Shown piece by piece: positions 27,941 through 37,376 of a stretch of 64,000 nt of DNA. The DNA is from Streptomyces sp. NBC_00708. Its GTDB lineage: Bacteria; Actinomycetota; Actinomycetes; Streptomycetales; Streptomycetaceae. The stretch spans positions 6,944,001 to 7,008,000 of the forward strand of contig CP108997.1 in assembly GCA_036226585.1 (NCBI GenBank), given 5' to 3'. Both the position numbers and the translations under genes were made by a program. Positions within the stretch are counted from its first letter, which is position 1; each line of letters opens with the position of its first letter. The notes under the pieces are model-generated. The model made no database searches. It saw nothing but the letters and a program-made list of their open reading frames with translations, and was not told the origin of the DNA.

Positions 27941-29485
27941 ATGACGGGCTCCCACGCGACACCTCCGCAGGCCACCGAAACCCCCAGGAAGGGTCGAGGC
28001 GGCGGGATCGCCCTGCTGGTCATCTGCTCCTGCCAGCTGATGGTGGTCCTCGACATCACCATCGTGAACATCGCCCTCCCGCACATCCAGACCGCCCTGG
28101 GCTTCTCCACCGAGAACCTGTCGTGGGTGATCAACGCCTACACGCTGACGTTCGGCGGTCTGCTGCTGCTGGGCGGACGGCTCGGAGACATTCTCGGGCG
28201 GCGCAGGGTCTTCATGGCCGGCGTCGCCCTCTTCGTGTTCGCCTCCCTGCTCGGCGGCCTCGCGCAGGAGTCCTGGCAACTGCTCGCCGCCCGCTCCCTC
28301 CAGGGCGTCGGCGGTGCCATCGCCTCGCCCACGGCGCTCGCGCTGATCACGACGACCTTCCGTGAAGGGCCCGCGCGCAACAGGGCGTTCGGCGTGTTCG
28401 CGGCGGTCTCGGCCGGCGGCAGCGCCATCGGGCTGCTCGCGGGCGGCGTGCTGGTGGAGTGGCTGGACTGGCGGTGGATCTTCTTCGTCAACGTGCCCAT
28501 CGGCATCCTGATCGTACTGGCCACCCGCCGCTTCATCCAGGAGTCCGAACGCCACCCGGGCCACTTCGACGTCATCGGCGCGCTCACGGCGACGCTGGGC
28601 ATGGTGTGCCTGGTCTACGGCTTCATCCGGGCCTCCGAGGAGGGCTGGAGCGACACCCTGACCCTGGTCGCGTTCGCCGCGGCGGTGGTGCTGCTCGGCC
28701 TGTTCATCACCATCGAGAGCCGGTCCCGGCAGCCCATCACACCCCTGTGGATGTTCCGCGACCGCAACCGCGCCGGCACCTACGGGATGATGCTCAGCCT
28801 CGCGGCGGCGATGTTCGGGATGTTCTTCTTCCTGACCCTCTTCGTGCAGAACATCCTGGGCTTCAGCCCCCTGCGCACGGGCCTCGCCTTCCTGCCGGTC
28901 AGCGTCATCATCGCGATCGGCGCCGGATTCACCTCCCGGCTGCTGCCGCGCTTCGGTCCCAAGCCCTTCATGGTGACGGGCGCGGTCCTCGCGGCCGTCG
29001 GACTGGGATGGCTCACCCAGACCGACGTCCACAGCACGTACCTGGGCAGCCTCCTGGGGCCGGTGCTGGTGTTCGGCCTCGGGATGGGCCTGCAGTTCGT
29101 CTCGCTGACGCTGATGGCGCTCTCGGGCGTCGAGCCCCACGAGTCGGGCGCGGCCTCCGGCATCCTCAACACCACCCAGCAGGTGGGCGGATCGCTCGGC
29201 CTGTCCATCCTGGTCACCGTTTTCGGCACGGCCAGCCGCAACGAGGCGACCGACCAGGTGCCCAAGTTCATGGCCGAGGCGACACCGGCGCAGCTCGCGC
29301 AGTTCCGCAAGACCGGGCAGCTCCCGGGGCACTGGGGCGACCAGGTCCTGGCATCCGGCGTCTCCACCGCGTTCCTCGCCGCGGCGGCCTTCGCCGTCGC
29401 CGCGGCCCTGATCGCGCTGTTCGTCATCCAGGTCCGCCCCTCCGACCTGGAACGGCTGCGCGGCAGCGGGCAGCCGGGCCCGTGA
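27941..29485 (+). CDS. DHA2-family MFS multidrug exporter (14 TM)
   Basis: 514 aa. The N-terminal DITIVNIALPHIQ motif is diagnostic of the 14-TM DHA2/EmrB-QacA family, followed by GGRLGDILGRRR. These are proton-driven drug exporters. A palindrome (27897-27914) between promoter and gene suggests drug-responsive repression by an unlinked TetR protein. The ribosome-binding site is weak. The gene converges on the GH3 gene with only 27 bp between stops. The substrate is unknown. Confidence 0.87.
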   Translation: MTGSHATPPQATETPRKGRGGGIALLVICSCQLMVVLDITIVNIALPHIQTALGFSTENLSWVINAYTLTFGGLLLLGGRLGDILGRRRVFMAGVALFVFASLLGGLAQESWQLLAARSLQGVGGAIASPTALALITTTFREGPARNRAFGVFAAVSAGGSAIGLLAGGVLVEWLDWRWIFFVNVPIGILIVLATRRFIQESERHPGHFDVIGALTATLGMVCLVYGFIRASEEGWSDTLTLVAFAAAVVLLGLFITIESRSRQPITPLWMFRDRNRAGTYGMMLSLAAAMFGMFFFLTLFVQNILGFSPLRTGLAFLPVSVIIAIGAGFTSRLLPRFGPKPFMVTGAVLAAVGLGWLTQTDVHSTYLGSLLGPVLVFGLGMGLQFVSLTLMALSGVEPHESGAASGILNTTQQVGGSLGLSILVTVFGTASRNEATDQVPKFMAEATPAQLAQFRKTGQLPGHWGDQVLASGVSTAFLAAAAFAVAAALIALFVIQVRPSDLERLRGSGQPGP

Positions 29486-29512
29486 TCCCCGGCTGCCCGC
29501 CCGCGCGGCCGG

Positions 29513-31804
29513 TCAGCCCTTGACGGTGAAACCCGCCCGCAGCAGGTCGTCGTCGCGCGACGACGGACCGACGAGCAGTTCGAACGCCCCCGGCTCGACG
29601 ACCCGCCGGCCCTCCGCGTCCACCAGGCTGCACACGGACACAGGAAGCTCGAAGACCACCTCGCGCGACTCGCCCGGGGCCAACGGCACCTGCCGGTAGG
29701 CCTTGAGCTCCTTCTCCGCCCACGTCACCGACGTGACCGAGTCGCTGACGTACACCTGTACGGTCTCCAGCGCGGGGCGTTCACCGGTGTTGCCGACGAC
29801 GACGCGCGCCCGGAGCGTGTCGCCCGCGCCCAGGACGTCGGTCAGCACCTCCAGCTCCGAGTAGGCGACGGTCGTGTAGCTGAGGCCCTCCCCGAACACG
29901 AACGCCGGCCGCTGCGTCAGGTCCGCGTACCGTGTGCCGTGCTGGCCGCGCAGCTGGTTGTAGTACGTCGGCTGCTGGCCCGCGTGACGCGCGAAGGAGA
30001 CGGGCAGCCGCCCGGACGGCTCCACCAGACCGAGGACCAGCTCGGCCACCGCACGACCGCCGAGCATGCCCGGGTTGAACGCGTGCACGATGGCCGCCGC
30101 GCGGTACGCCGACGGCGGCAGCACCAGCGGCTTGGAGCTGATGACCACCACGGTGAACGGCTTGCCCGTCGCGGCGAGCGCGTCCAGCAGCGCGATCTGC
30201 CCGCCGATCAGCTCCAGGGTCGCGGTCGAGCGCCCCTCACCGACCAGTTCGATGCGGTCGCCCACCACGGCGACGACATGATCGGCGGCCTCCGCTGCGG
30301 CGACCGCCTCCGCGATCAGCGCCTCGGACGGCTCGCACGGCATGACGATCTCGGGGCGCGGCTGCCCGTCCGGGAAGAAGGCACCCTCCGGGTCCGGGCC
30401 CACCGTCAGGATGTCGGCACCCCGCGCGTGGGTGACGGTCCAGCCGGCGGGCACATGCTCCCGGAAGCCGTCGAGCACGGTACGGATCATGGCGCGGGGA
30501 TGGCCGTCCGGCAGCCAGTCCGCCTGGCCGGAGGAACCCGCCCAGTCCCCGAGCTGGGTCTGCGCGTCATCCGCGTTGGGGCCGATCACGGCGACCGTAC
30601 GCGGCGCCGCGGCGATGTCCGCGACCGCGCGCCCGTCCGCCCCGGCCGTGAAACCGCCGTCCAGCGGCAGGGTGCCGTCGTTGGCCAGCAGCACCAGCGA
30701 GCGGCGGGCCACCTCCAGGTTCAGCTCGGCGTGCCCGGCGCTGCCGATGACCGCCTCCTGCCGGGCCCGGTCGGGGTGGCGCGGGTTCTCGAACAGGCCC
30801 AGCTCGAACTTGAGCGTGAGGATGCGTGCGACCGCCGCGTCCACGTCCGCCTCGTCGAGCCGCCCGGCCGCCACGGCCTGCTGCGCACCCTCGAAGAAGT
30901 CCGGCGTCGTCATCACCATGTCGTTGCCCGCCCGGACCGCGGCGGCCGCCGCCTGCGCGTGGTCGGCGTACACCTTCTGCTCCCACACCATGCGCCCGAC
31001 GTTGTCCCAGTCGGTCACCAGGGTGCCGGTGTAGCCCCACTCACCGCGCAGCACCTCGTTCAGCAGCCAGTTGTTGACGGTGATGGGCACGCCGTCCATC
31101 GACTGGTAGCCCAGCATGAACGTACGGCAGCCCTCCTTGGCGACCCGCTCGAACGGCGGCAGGAACCAGGAGCGCAGCTTGCGCCGCGAGATGTCGGCCT
31201 CGCTCGCGTCCCGGCCGCCCTGGGTCTCGGAGTAGCCCGCGAAGTGCTTGGCGCACGCGAGGATCGCGGTCGGGTCGTCGAGCCCCTCGCCCTGGTACCC
31301 GCGCACCATCGCGGAGGCCAGTTCGCCGATCAGGAACGGGTCCTCGCCGAAGGTCTCGCTCACCCGGCCCCAGCGCAGGTCGCGGGTGATGCACAGCACC
31401 GGCGAGAACGTCCAGTGCACGCCGGTCGCCGCCACCTCGACGGCGGTCGCCCGCGCCACCCGCTCCAGCAGCTCAGGGTCCCAGCTCGCGGCCATGCCCA
31501 GCTGGGTGGGGAAGATGGTGGCGCCCTCCCAGAACGAGTGGCCGTGGATGCAGTCCTCGGCGACCAGGAGGGGGATGCCGAGGCGGGTGCGCCGGGTCAG
31601 CTCGGCGGCTTCCAGGACGCGTTCGGGCGAGGCGTGCAGGATCGAGCCCGCGTGCATGTCCTCGACGTGCTGCCGCACCCCGTCCTTGCCGTTGAGCTGG
31701 AGCATCTGGCCGACCTTCTCGGGCAGCGTCATCCGGCCGAGCAGGTCGGCGACGCGCTCCGGAATGGACAGGCGGGGGTCGAGATAGGGCAGGGAGGAGC
31801 CCAC
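29513..31804 (-). CDS. GH3 beta-glucosidase/beta-xylosidase-type glycosidase
   Basis: 763 aa with the GH3 N-terminal barrel (nucleophile Asp in LVTDWDN, KHFAGYSETQGGRD), the alpha/beta sandwich and a C-terminal fibronectin III-like domain. The GTG at 31804 is used because AAAGGAA lies 5 bases before it; the GTG at 31819 would lie inside that ribosome-binding site region. There is no signal peptide, so it acts inside the cell on imported oligosaccharides. It is divergent from a TetR gene with a shared AT-rich control region. Beta-glucosidase and beta-xylosidase cannot be separated by eye. Confidence 0.9.
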   Translation of the reverse strand: MGSSLPYLDPRLSIPERVADLLGRMTLPEKVGQMLQLNGKDGVRQHVEDMHAGSILHASPERVLEAAELTRRTRLGIPLLVAEDCIHGHSFWEGATIFPTQLGMAASWDPELLERVARATAVEVAATGVHWTFSPVLCITRDLRWGRVSETFGEDPFLIGELASAMVRGYQGEGLDDPTAILACAKHFAGYSETQGGRDASEADISRRKLRSWFLPPFERVAKEGCRTFMLGYQSMDGVPITVNNWLLNEVLRGEWGYTGTLVTDWDNVGRMVWEQKVYADHAQAAAAAVRAGNDMVMTTPDFFEGAQQAVAAGRLDEADVDAAVARILTLKFELGLFENPRHPDRARQEAVIGSAGHAELNLEVARRSLVLLANDGTLPLDGGFTAGADGRAVADIAAAPRTVAVIGPNADDAQTQLGDWAGSSGQADWLPDGHPRAMIRTVLDGFREHVPAGWTVTHARGADILTVGPDPEGAFFPDGQPRPEIVMPCEPSEALIAEAVAAAEAADHVVAVVGDRIELVGEGRSTATLELIGGQIALLDALAATGKPFTVVVISSKPLVLPPSAYRAAAIVHAFNPGMLGGRAVAELVLGLVEPSGRLPVSFARHAGQQPTYYNQLRGQHGTRYADLTQRPAFVFGEGLSYTTVAYSELEVLTDVLGAGDTLRARVVVGNTGERPALETVQVYVSDSVTSVTWAEKELKAYRQVPLAPGESREVVFELPVSVCSLVDAEGRRVVEPGAFELLVGPSSRDDDLLRAGFTVKG

Positions 31805-31890
31805 GGGAGTTCCTTTCACGACGTCGGCGACGTACTCATCGGGCGGTACGCGGAGGCTGCGCTCCGGGGACCACCGTACGCCGAATACCG

Positions 31891-31920
31891 ACCTAGTGGT
31901 AAGTAAGTAATATGCAAACC
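31891..31920. promoter_or_regulatory. AT-rich control region between GH3 and TetR genes
   Basis: The stretch contains the imperfect dyad ACC-TAGT-GGT and tandem GTAA repeats (GGTAAGTAAGTAA), clearly lower in GC than its surroundings. It probably holds the promoters of both divergent genes and the TetR binding site. The exact hexamers are uncertain. Confidence 0.4.
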
Positions 31921-31961
31921 TACGCAGCGGTGCCAGCCGAGACGACCGGGGAGCGTGCCGA

Positions 31962-32561
31962 GTGACCGGCGAGGAGCGGCGTGGCTACGCCAAGGGCCGG
32001 GCCAAACGCGAGGAGATCCTCGATCAGGCCATGGCCATGTTCGGCGAGGCAGGTTACCGGGGCGCCTCGCTGCGGGTGATCGCCACCCGGTGCGGCATCT
32101 CGCATCCCGGACTGCTGCACCACTTCCCGACCAAGGAGTCGCTGCTGCTCGCGGTCCTGGAACACCGCGACGCCGTGGACGGCCAGTGGCTGGACGCGGG
32201 CCGCCCCACGGGGGTCGACCGGCTGCGCCGGCTGGTGGGCCTCGCGGCGCTCAACGCGCAGCGGCGCGGCATCGTCGAGCTGTTCTGCGTCCTGTCCGCC
32301 GAGGCGACCTCCGCCGAGCACCCGGCCCACGCGTACTTCGTCGAGCGGTACCGCGGCTCGCTGCTGTCCACGGCCGTGTCCTACACGGAGGCGCGCGAGA
32401 AGGGTGTGCTGCGCGAGGACATCGACCCCGGTGAGGCGGCCCAGCAGCTGATCGCGCTGATGGACGGCCTGCAGACCCAGTGGCTGTTGAGCGGCGGCAC
32501 GACCGACATGGCCGGTGTCCTTCGGGCGCACGTACAGGCGCAGTTGACGGTTCCTTTCTGA
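31962..32561 (+). CDS. TetR-family regulator divergent from GH3 glycosidase
   Basis: 199 aa, GTG start after a GGGGAG ribosome-binding site. The HTH runs through RAKREEILDQAMAMFGEAGY and IATRCGISHPGLLHHFPTKESLL. The C-terminal domain resembles regulators of sugar and glycosidase genes in actinobacteria. Divergence from the GH3 gene makes that gene the likely target, with a beta-linked oligosaccharide or glycoside as candidate inducer. This is inferred from position only. Confidence 0.85.
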   Translation: MTGEERRGYAKGRAKREEILDQAMAMFGEAGYRGASLRVIATRCGISHPGLLHHFPTKESLLLAVLEHRDAVDGQWLDAGRPTGVDRLRRLVGLAALNAQRRGIVELFCVLSAEATSAEHPAHAYFVERYRGSLLSTAVSYTEAREKGVLREDIDPGEAAQQLIALMDGLQTQWLLSGGTTDMAGVLRAHVQAQLTVPF

Positions 32562-32624
32562 GCGGGGGCGCGGGCGGGGCCGCGGCACCTCTTTACGGGG
32601 TTGTCATGTGCCGGTAACTTCCTA

Positions 32625-32642
32625 GCTGCAAGAGATTGCAGC
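32625..32642. promoter_or_regulatory. MalR-like operator upstream of alpha-amylase
   Basis: GCTGCAA-GAGA-TTGCAGC is a perfect 7-bp inverted repeat. TGCAA/TTGCA elements upstream of Streptomyces amylase genes are bound by the LacI-family regulator MalR. It lies 152 bp before the amylase start, near a -10-like TATTTA at 32656-32661. Confidence 0.55.
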
Positions 32643-32793
32643 AACATTCCGGCTGTATTTACAGGCGGACGCTTCCCCTTCGCTCGGACCTTGAGGCGCG
32701 TCAGGGTCTCCGGCGGGACGGCGCGGGTCCCCACTTTCCCGCGCCTCGGACGCCACGGCTTCGCCGCCGCCGTGGCCCTTCCCTGGAGACACC

Positions 32794-35793
32794 ATGAAAC
32801 GCAACCCTCACCGGCTGCTCAGACGCGTTCTGGCGTCCGGCGCCGCTGCCGCCGCGGTGTGCGGACTGCTCACCGCACTTCCCCGCACCGCCGGTCTCGA
32901 CGCACGGCCCGTCGCGTCCTCCGACACCACCACCACCGTCTTCTACTACACCAAGACGAAGAACTGGGCCGCCTACAACCTGCATTACGCGCCCGACGGC
33001 GGTGCGTGGACCACCGTGCCCGGTGTGGCCATGGAGGCCGCCTGCACCGACTGGGTCAAGAAGACGGTCCCGCTCCCGGGCGCCGAGGGAATCCAGGCGA
33101 CCTTCAACAACGGTTCGGGCGTCTGGGACAACAACGGGGGCAAGAACTACGACCTCGGCAGCGGGAACATCACCGTCAAGGACGGCGTCGTGGCCCACAG
33201 CGACCCGTGTGCGGACAGCGGTGACCCCGACCCGAGCCCCACTCCGGCAGAGGAGGCGCACACCGCGTCGGTGTACTACTCCACCGCCACCGTCGGCTGG
33301 ACGACCACCAATCTGCACTACCAGCCCACCGGCGGCTCCTGGACGGCCGTGCCCGGCGTCGGCATGGAGCCCGCCTGCACCGGCTGGGTGAGGAAGACCG
33401 TCGATCTCGGCACGGCGACCTCGATGAAGGCCGCGTTCAACAACGGCAACGGTGTCTGGGACAACAACAACGGCAGCGACTACACCATCCCGGCCGGCCG
33501 CAGCACCGTGAAGGACCGGGCGGTCGTCAAGGACGCCGGGGACCCCTGCGCCGCCGAACCCGCCGACACCGAGGCGCCGACCGTACCGAGCGGAGTGACC
33601 GCGAAGGCCGACGGCGTGGCGGTCGTCCTGAGCTGGGAACCCTCCACGGACAACACCAAGGTGACGAAGTATCAGGTCACCCGCACCGGCGGGTCCAAGG
33701 GCAGCTTCGTCACCGATGTGACCTCCACCGTGCTCTCCGAATCGGGCCTGGAGGAGAACACCGCCTACACCTACACCGTCAAGGCGATCGACGCGGCCGG
33801 GAACACCTCCGCCGCGTCCGCACCCGCGAAGGCGACCACCGGTGACAAACCACCGGCGGCGGCCCAGGGCACACCGCTCGGCACCGACCCCCGCAAGGAC
33901 CCCATCTACTTCGTCCTCACCGCCCGCTTCGACGACGGGGACACGAGCAACAACCGGGGCGGCAGCCAGGACGTCAAGTCCGGCAACGCCGCCAACAACG
34001 ACCCCATGTTCCGGGGCGACTTCAAAGGCCTGGTCAACAAGCTCGACTACATCAAGGGGCTCGGCTTCTCGGCGATCTGGATCACCCCGGTCGTCCTGAA
34101 CCGGTCCGACTACGACTACCACGGCTATCACGGGTACGACTTCTACAAGGTCGACCCCCGCCTGGAGTCCGCCGGAGCCTCCTACCAGGACCTCATCAAC
34201 GCGGCTCACGCCAAGGGCATCAAGATCTACCAGGACGTCGTCTACAACCACTCCTCGCGCTGGGGCGCCAAGGGCCTGTTCACCCCCACCGTCTACGGCG
34301 TCCGCGACACCCAGTGGAGCTGGTACTACGACGAGAAGAACGAGGGCTTCGAGTACGACGGTCTCACCGTCGAGTCCAAGAGCGGCAAGTCCTACTACAA
34401 CGGCGACATGTGGTCCACGGCCGAACCCGCCGGCAACACCTGCCTCAACTGGGGCAAGCCCACCGGCGGGAAGTCCGCCGAGGGCTACACCATCTACAAC
34501 TGCCAGTGGCCCAACCCCACATCGGGCATGTTCCCCAAGGCGTACTACCACACCTGCTGGCTCGGCAACTGGGAGGGCGAGGACTCCCGTTCCTGCTGGC
34601 TGCACGAGGACCTGGCCGACTTCAACACCGAGTCCGCGCCGGTGCAGAACTATCTGATCGGCGCCTACGACAAGTACATCGACATGGGCGTCGACGGCTT
34701 CCGCATCGACACCGCGGTGCACATCCCGCGCACCACCTGGAACCGCCGCTTCCTGCCGGCCATCCAGGAACGCGTCACCCAGCGGTTCGGTGCCGAGGCC
34801 GCGAAGAACTTCCTCGTCTTCGGCGAGGTCGGCGCGTTCGTCAACGACAAGTGGAACCGCGGCTCGGTCAACCACTCCGCCCAGTTCTTCACCTGGAAGG
34901 AACGCAAGGAGTACGACGCCGACGACGCCAAGGCCGCGCTGGAGATGTACGACTACGAGGAGCAGCTCGGCACCGGATCGCAGCCCACGTCCACCAACGC
35001 GTTCCTGGACGGGAACAGCTACCACACTCCGGACCACAGCCAGTTCTCCGGCATGAACATCATCGACATGCGTATGCACATGAACTTCGGTGATGCCACC
35101 AACGCGTACAACAACGGCAAGGACTCCGACGACTCGACCAACGACGCGACCTACAACGTCGTCTATGTCGACAGCCACGACTACGGCCCCAACAAGAGCA
35201 GCGAGCGCTACGCGGGCGGCACCGACGCCTGGGCCGAGAACATGGCCCTGATGTGGACGTTCCGCGGCATCCCGACCCTCTACTACGGATCGGAGATCGA
35301 GTTCCAGGCCGGCAAGAAGATCGACTGCGGCCCGACCTGCCCGCTCGCCACGACCGGCCGCGCCTACTACGGCGACCACCTCGCGGGCAGCGTCACCGCC
35401 TCGGAGTTCTCCCAGGTCGACTCCGCGTCCGGCGAGGTCGCCAACACCCTCGCCAAGCCCCTGGTCAAGCACCTCCAGCGGCTCAACCGGATCCGCCGCG
35501 CCGTCCCCGCCCTGCAGATGGGGCAGTACTCCACGGAGGGCATCACGGGCCAGATGGCGTACAAGCGCCGCTACACCAGCGGGACGACCGACAGCTTCGC
35601 CCTGGTCACCGTCACGGGCGGCGCCTCGTACACCGGCATCCCCAACGGCACCTACAAGGACGCCGTCACCGGCGACACCCGGGTCGTCACCGACGGAAAG
35701 CTCACCGTCGACGCCCCGGGCAAGGGCAACATGCGCGTCTACGTGCTCAACGGCCCCGGAAAGATCGGCACCGCGGGCCCCTACCTGAAGTAA
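32794..35793 (+). CDS. Secreted modular alpha-amylase (two CBM25/26-like, Fn3, GH13)
   Basis: 999 aa with a signal peptide (basic N-terminus, hydrophobic AAAAAVCGLLTALP). Two tandem starch-binding modules follow at about residues 48-148 and 154-250, both with the VFYYTKTKNW/VYYSTATVGW start and the NNG-GVWDNN motif. A fibronectin III domain (about 265-350) leads to the GH13 catalytic domain. The catalytic set is visible: nucleophile in GFRIDTAVH, acid/base in VFGEVGAF and the transition-state Asp in VDSHDYGP. It degrades extracellular starch. A MalR-like operator precedes it and a 15-bp terminator follows. Confidence 0.93.
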   Translation: MKRNPHRLLRRVLASGAAAAAVCGLLTALPRTAGLDARPVASSDTTTTVFYYTKTKNWAAYNLHYAPDGGAWTTVPGVAMEAACTDWVKKTVPLPGAEGIQATFNNGSGVWDNNGGKNYDLGSGNITVKDGVVAHSDPCADSGDPDPSPTPAEEAHTASVYYSTATVGWTTTNLHYQPTGGSWTAVPGVGMEPACTGWVRKTVDLGTATSMKAAFNNGNGVWDNNNGSDYTIPAGRSTVKDRAVVKDAGDPCAAEPADTEAPTVPSGVTAKADGVAVVLSWEPSTDNTKVTKYQVTRTGGSKGSFVTDVTSTVLSESGLEENTAYTYTVKAIDAAGNTSAASAPAKATTGDKPPAAAQGTPLGTDPRKDPIYFVLTARFDDGDTSNNRGGSQDVKSGNAANNDPMFRGDFKGLVNKLDYIKGLGFSAIWITPVVLNRSDYDYHGYHGYDFYKVDPRLESAGASYQDLINAAHAKGIKIYQDVVYNHSSRWGAKGLFTPTVYGVRDTQWSWYYDEKNEGFEYDGLTVESKSGKSYYNGDMWSTAEPAGNTCLNWGKPTGGKSAEGYTIYNCQWPNPTSGMFPKAYYHTCWLGNWEGEDSRSCWLHEDLADFNTESAPVQNYLIGAYDKYIDMGVDGFRIDTAVHIPRTTWNRRFLPAIQERVTQRFGAEAAKNFLVFGEVGAFVNDKWNRGSVNHSAQFFTWKERKEYDADDAKAALEMYDYEEQLGTGSQPTSTNAFLDGNSYHTPDHSQFSGMNIIDMRMHMNFGDATNAYNNGKDSDDSTNDATYNVVYVDSHDYGPNKSSERYAGGTDAWAENMALMWTFRGIPTLYYGSEIEFQAGKKIDCGPTCPLATTGRAYYGDHLAGSVTASEFSQVDSASGEVANTLAKPLVKHLQRLNRIRRAVPALQMGQYSTEGITGQMAYKRRYTSGTTDSFALVTVTGGASYTGIPNGTYKDAVTGDTRVVTDGKLTVDAPGKGNMRVYVLNGPGKIGTAGPYLK

Positions 35794-35800
35794 CCCGACC

Positions 35801-35833
35801 GTGCGGGTGCCCCGGCCGCCGGGGCACCCGCAC
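35801..35833. terminator. Strong bidirectional terminator
   Basis: A perfect 15-bp inverted repeat (35801-35815 and 35819-35833) around a 3-nt loop lies between the convergent amylase and PfkB kinase genes. Confidence 0.85.
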
Positions 35834-35838
35834 ATTCG

Positions 35839-36741
35839 TTACGCGCCCAGCAGCTCCGCCCGGCCGATCATGGCCGTCGAACCCGGGGCCGTACAGGCGT
35901 AGGCGCCGGCGACCGCCCCCAGCCGGGCGCACTCCACCGGCTTCCGGCCGTCGAGCCCGCCGTACAGGAAGCCGGTGACGAACGCGTCGCCCGCCCCGTT
36001 GCTGTCCACCACCGGGGCCGGCGGCACGACCGCCGGGACGTGCACCGGCTCGTCACCGCCGTCGCGCGTGAGGAGGTACGCGCCCTCCGCGCCCGCCGTG
36101 GCGACCACCGTCGTGGCCCGGCCCTCGCGCAGGATCTCCCGCATCAGCCCGGGGGCGCGCTCACCCGTCGTCGCCGCGCTGAAGAAGACCAGATCGGACC
36201 GGAGCGCGAACTCCCGCTGGTGCTCGCTCAGTCCGTCCCAGTCGTGCAGATCCGTGGAGACCGGTACGCCCAGCGCCTCGATGTCGTCGTACAGGAACCG
36301 GGTGAAGTTCGTGATCGACAGATGGACATGCCGGGCCCGCCGAAGGTGGGGCAGATAGAAGTCCCGCGGCATCCGCAGGTCCTCGGGGTCCCGGGCGTCG
36401 TAGAACGACATCCGCCGGCCCGTCGTATCCACCAGGTTCACCGCGCGCCGGGTCCCGGCCGGCGAGATCACCGCGTGGAACTCCACATCGCCATGCGCCA
36501 GGCGCTCGCGCACCTGGGTACCGATCCAGTCGTCACCGATGCAGTCGAGAAACACCACGTCGAGCCCCAGCGCGCGGGCGCCGAGTGCCACATTGCCCCC
36601 GGTCTGACCGGGCCACTCCTGGATCGGGCCGACCATCACCGCGTCGGCGAGCGGGACCGGCAGGGTGTCGACACGGACGATCGTGTCCACCCCGCTGCCG
36701 CCGACCACCACGACGTCGCACTCCGCTTGTTGTCGGACCAC
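35839..36741 (-). CDS. PfkB-family carbohydrate kinase
   Basis: 300 aa from GTG 36741, chosen because AGAGGGGG lies just before it. Two PfkB signatures are present: GQTGGNVALGARALG near the N-terminus and DSNGAGDAFVTGFLYG near the C-terminus, whose final Asp is the catalytic base. The family phosphorylates ribose, fructose phosphates, adenosine and related compounds with ATP. No linked transporter or regulator points to the substrate. The gene is divergent from a DoxX-like membrane protein and ends at a shared terminator. Confidence 0.88.
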   Translation of the reverse strand: MVRQQAECDVVVVGGSGVDTIVRVDTLPVPLADAVMVGPIQEWPGQTGGNVALGARALGLDVVFLDCIGDDWIGTQVRERLAHGDVEFHAVISPAGTRRAVNLVDTTGRRMSFYDARDPEDLRMPRDFYLPHLRRARHVHLSITNFTRFLYDDIEALGVPVSTDLHDWDGLSEHQREFALRSDLVFFSAATTGERAPGLMREILREGRATTVVATAGAEGAYLLTRDGGDEPVHVPAVVPPAPVVDSNGAGDAFVTGFLYGGLDGRKPVECARLGAVAGAYACTAPGSTAMIGRAELLGA

Positions 36742-36869
36742 TGAGCCCCCTCTCGTGTTCCCGCCGCGCCCAGTATCGCCCACCGCCCCGGCCTCTCGAC
36801 GCGCGCCCGGGACACCCGCTGGCTAGGCTCGTCCGGGGGCCGACAACCTGATCCGTGGAGGCTCACGCC

Positions 36870-37331
36870 ATGATGCCGTTGCCCGAACCGCGCGATATCC
36901 CGCCGCGCCTGGCCACCGGTGCGTTCATCCTCAACTCCGGCCTCGGCAAGCTGAAGGCCGACGAGGCGACCGCCCAGGGGCTGCACGGTATGGCCGCCAA
37001 CGCCTATCCGTTCCTCGGCAAGCTGGAACCCGCCAAGTTCACCCGGTTGCTCGCCTGCTCCGAGATCGCGGTCGGCGCCGCCCTGCTGGTCCCGTTCGTG
37101 CCGACCAGGCTCGCCGGGCTCGCCCTCACCGGGTTCTCCGGCGGCCTCTTCGGTCTCTATCTGCGCACCCCCGGCATGCGGGAGCCCGGCAGCCTGCGGC
37201 CGACGCAGGACGGGATCGCGCTGGCCAAGGACTCCTGGATGCTGGGCATCGGCCTCGGCTTTCTGGGCGCCGGCGGCCACCGCGTCCACGCCTCGGCGAC
37301 GTGCCGCACCCGGCGCGGGTGCTGTCGCTGA
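36870..37331 (+). CDS. DoxX-like small membrane protein
   Basis: 153 aa from ATG 36870, with GGAGG 8 bases upstream. Four hydrophobic stretches (near ATGAFILNSGLGK, LACSEIAVGAALLVPF, LAGLALTGFSGGLFGLYL, LGIGLGFLGAGG) suggest a four-helix integral membrane protein of the DoxX superfamily type. The function is not known. The cysteine-rich C-terminal end (TCRTRRGCC) is unusual and may simply be readthrough of a permissive frame. A long hairpin follows. Confidence 0.65.
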   Translation: MMPLPEPRDIPPRLATGAFILNSGLGKLKADEATAQGLHGMAANAYPFLGKLEPAKFTRLLACSEIAVGAALLVPFVPTRLAGLALTGFSGGLFGLYLRTPGMREPGSLRPTQDGIALAKDSWMLGIGLGFLGAGGHRVHASATCRTRRGCCR

Positions 37332-37340
37332 CCCCTCCGC

Positions 37341-37375
37341 GGCGGGCGGCGGCGCAGCACGCGCCGCCGCCCGCC
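37341..37375. terminator. Bidirectional terminator hairpin
   Basis: A perfect 15-bp stem (37341-37355 with 37361-37375) and 5-nt loop lie between convergent genes. Confidence 0.8.
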
Positions 37376-37376
37376 G

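Noticed and set aside
32701..35835. Minus-strand open frame opposite the alpha-amylase
   Set aside because: The sense gene has signal peptide, starch-binding and GH13 catalytic motifs; the antisense product is a low-complexity Val/Gly/Asp-rich sequence.
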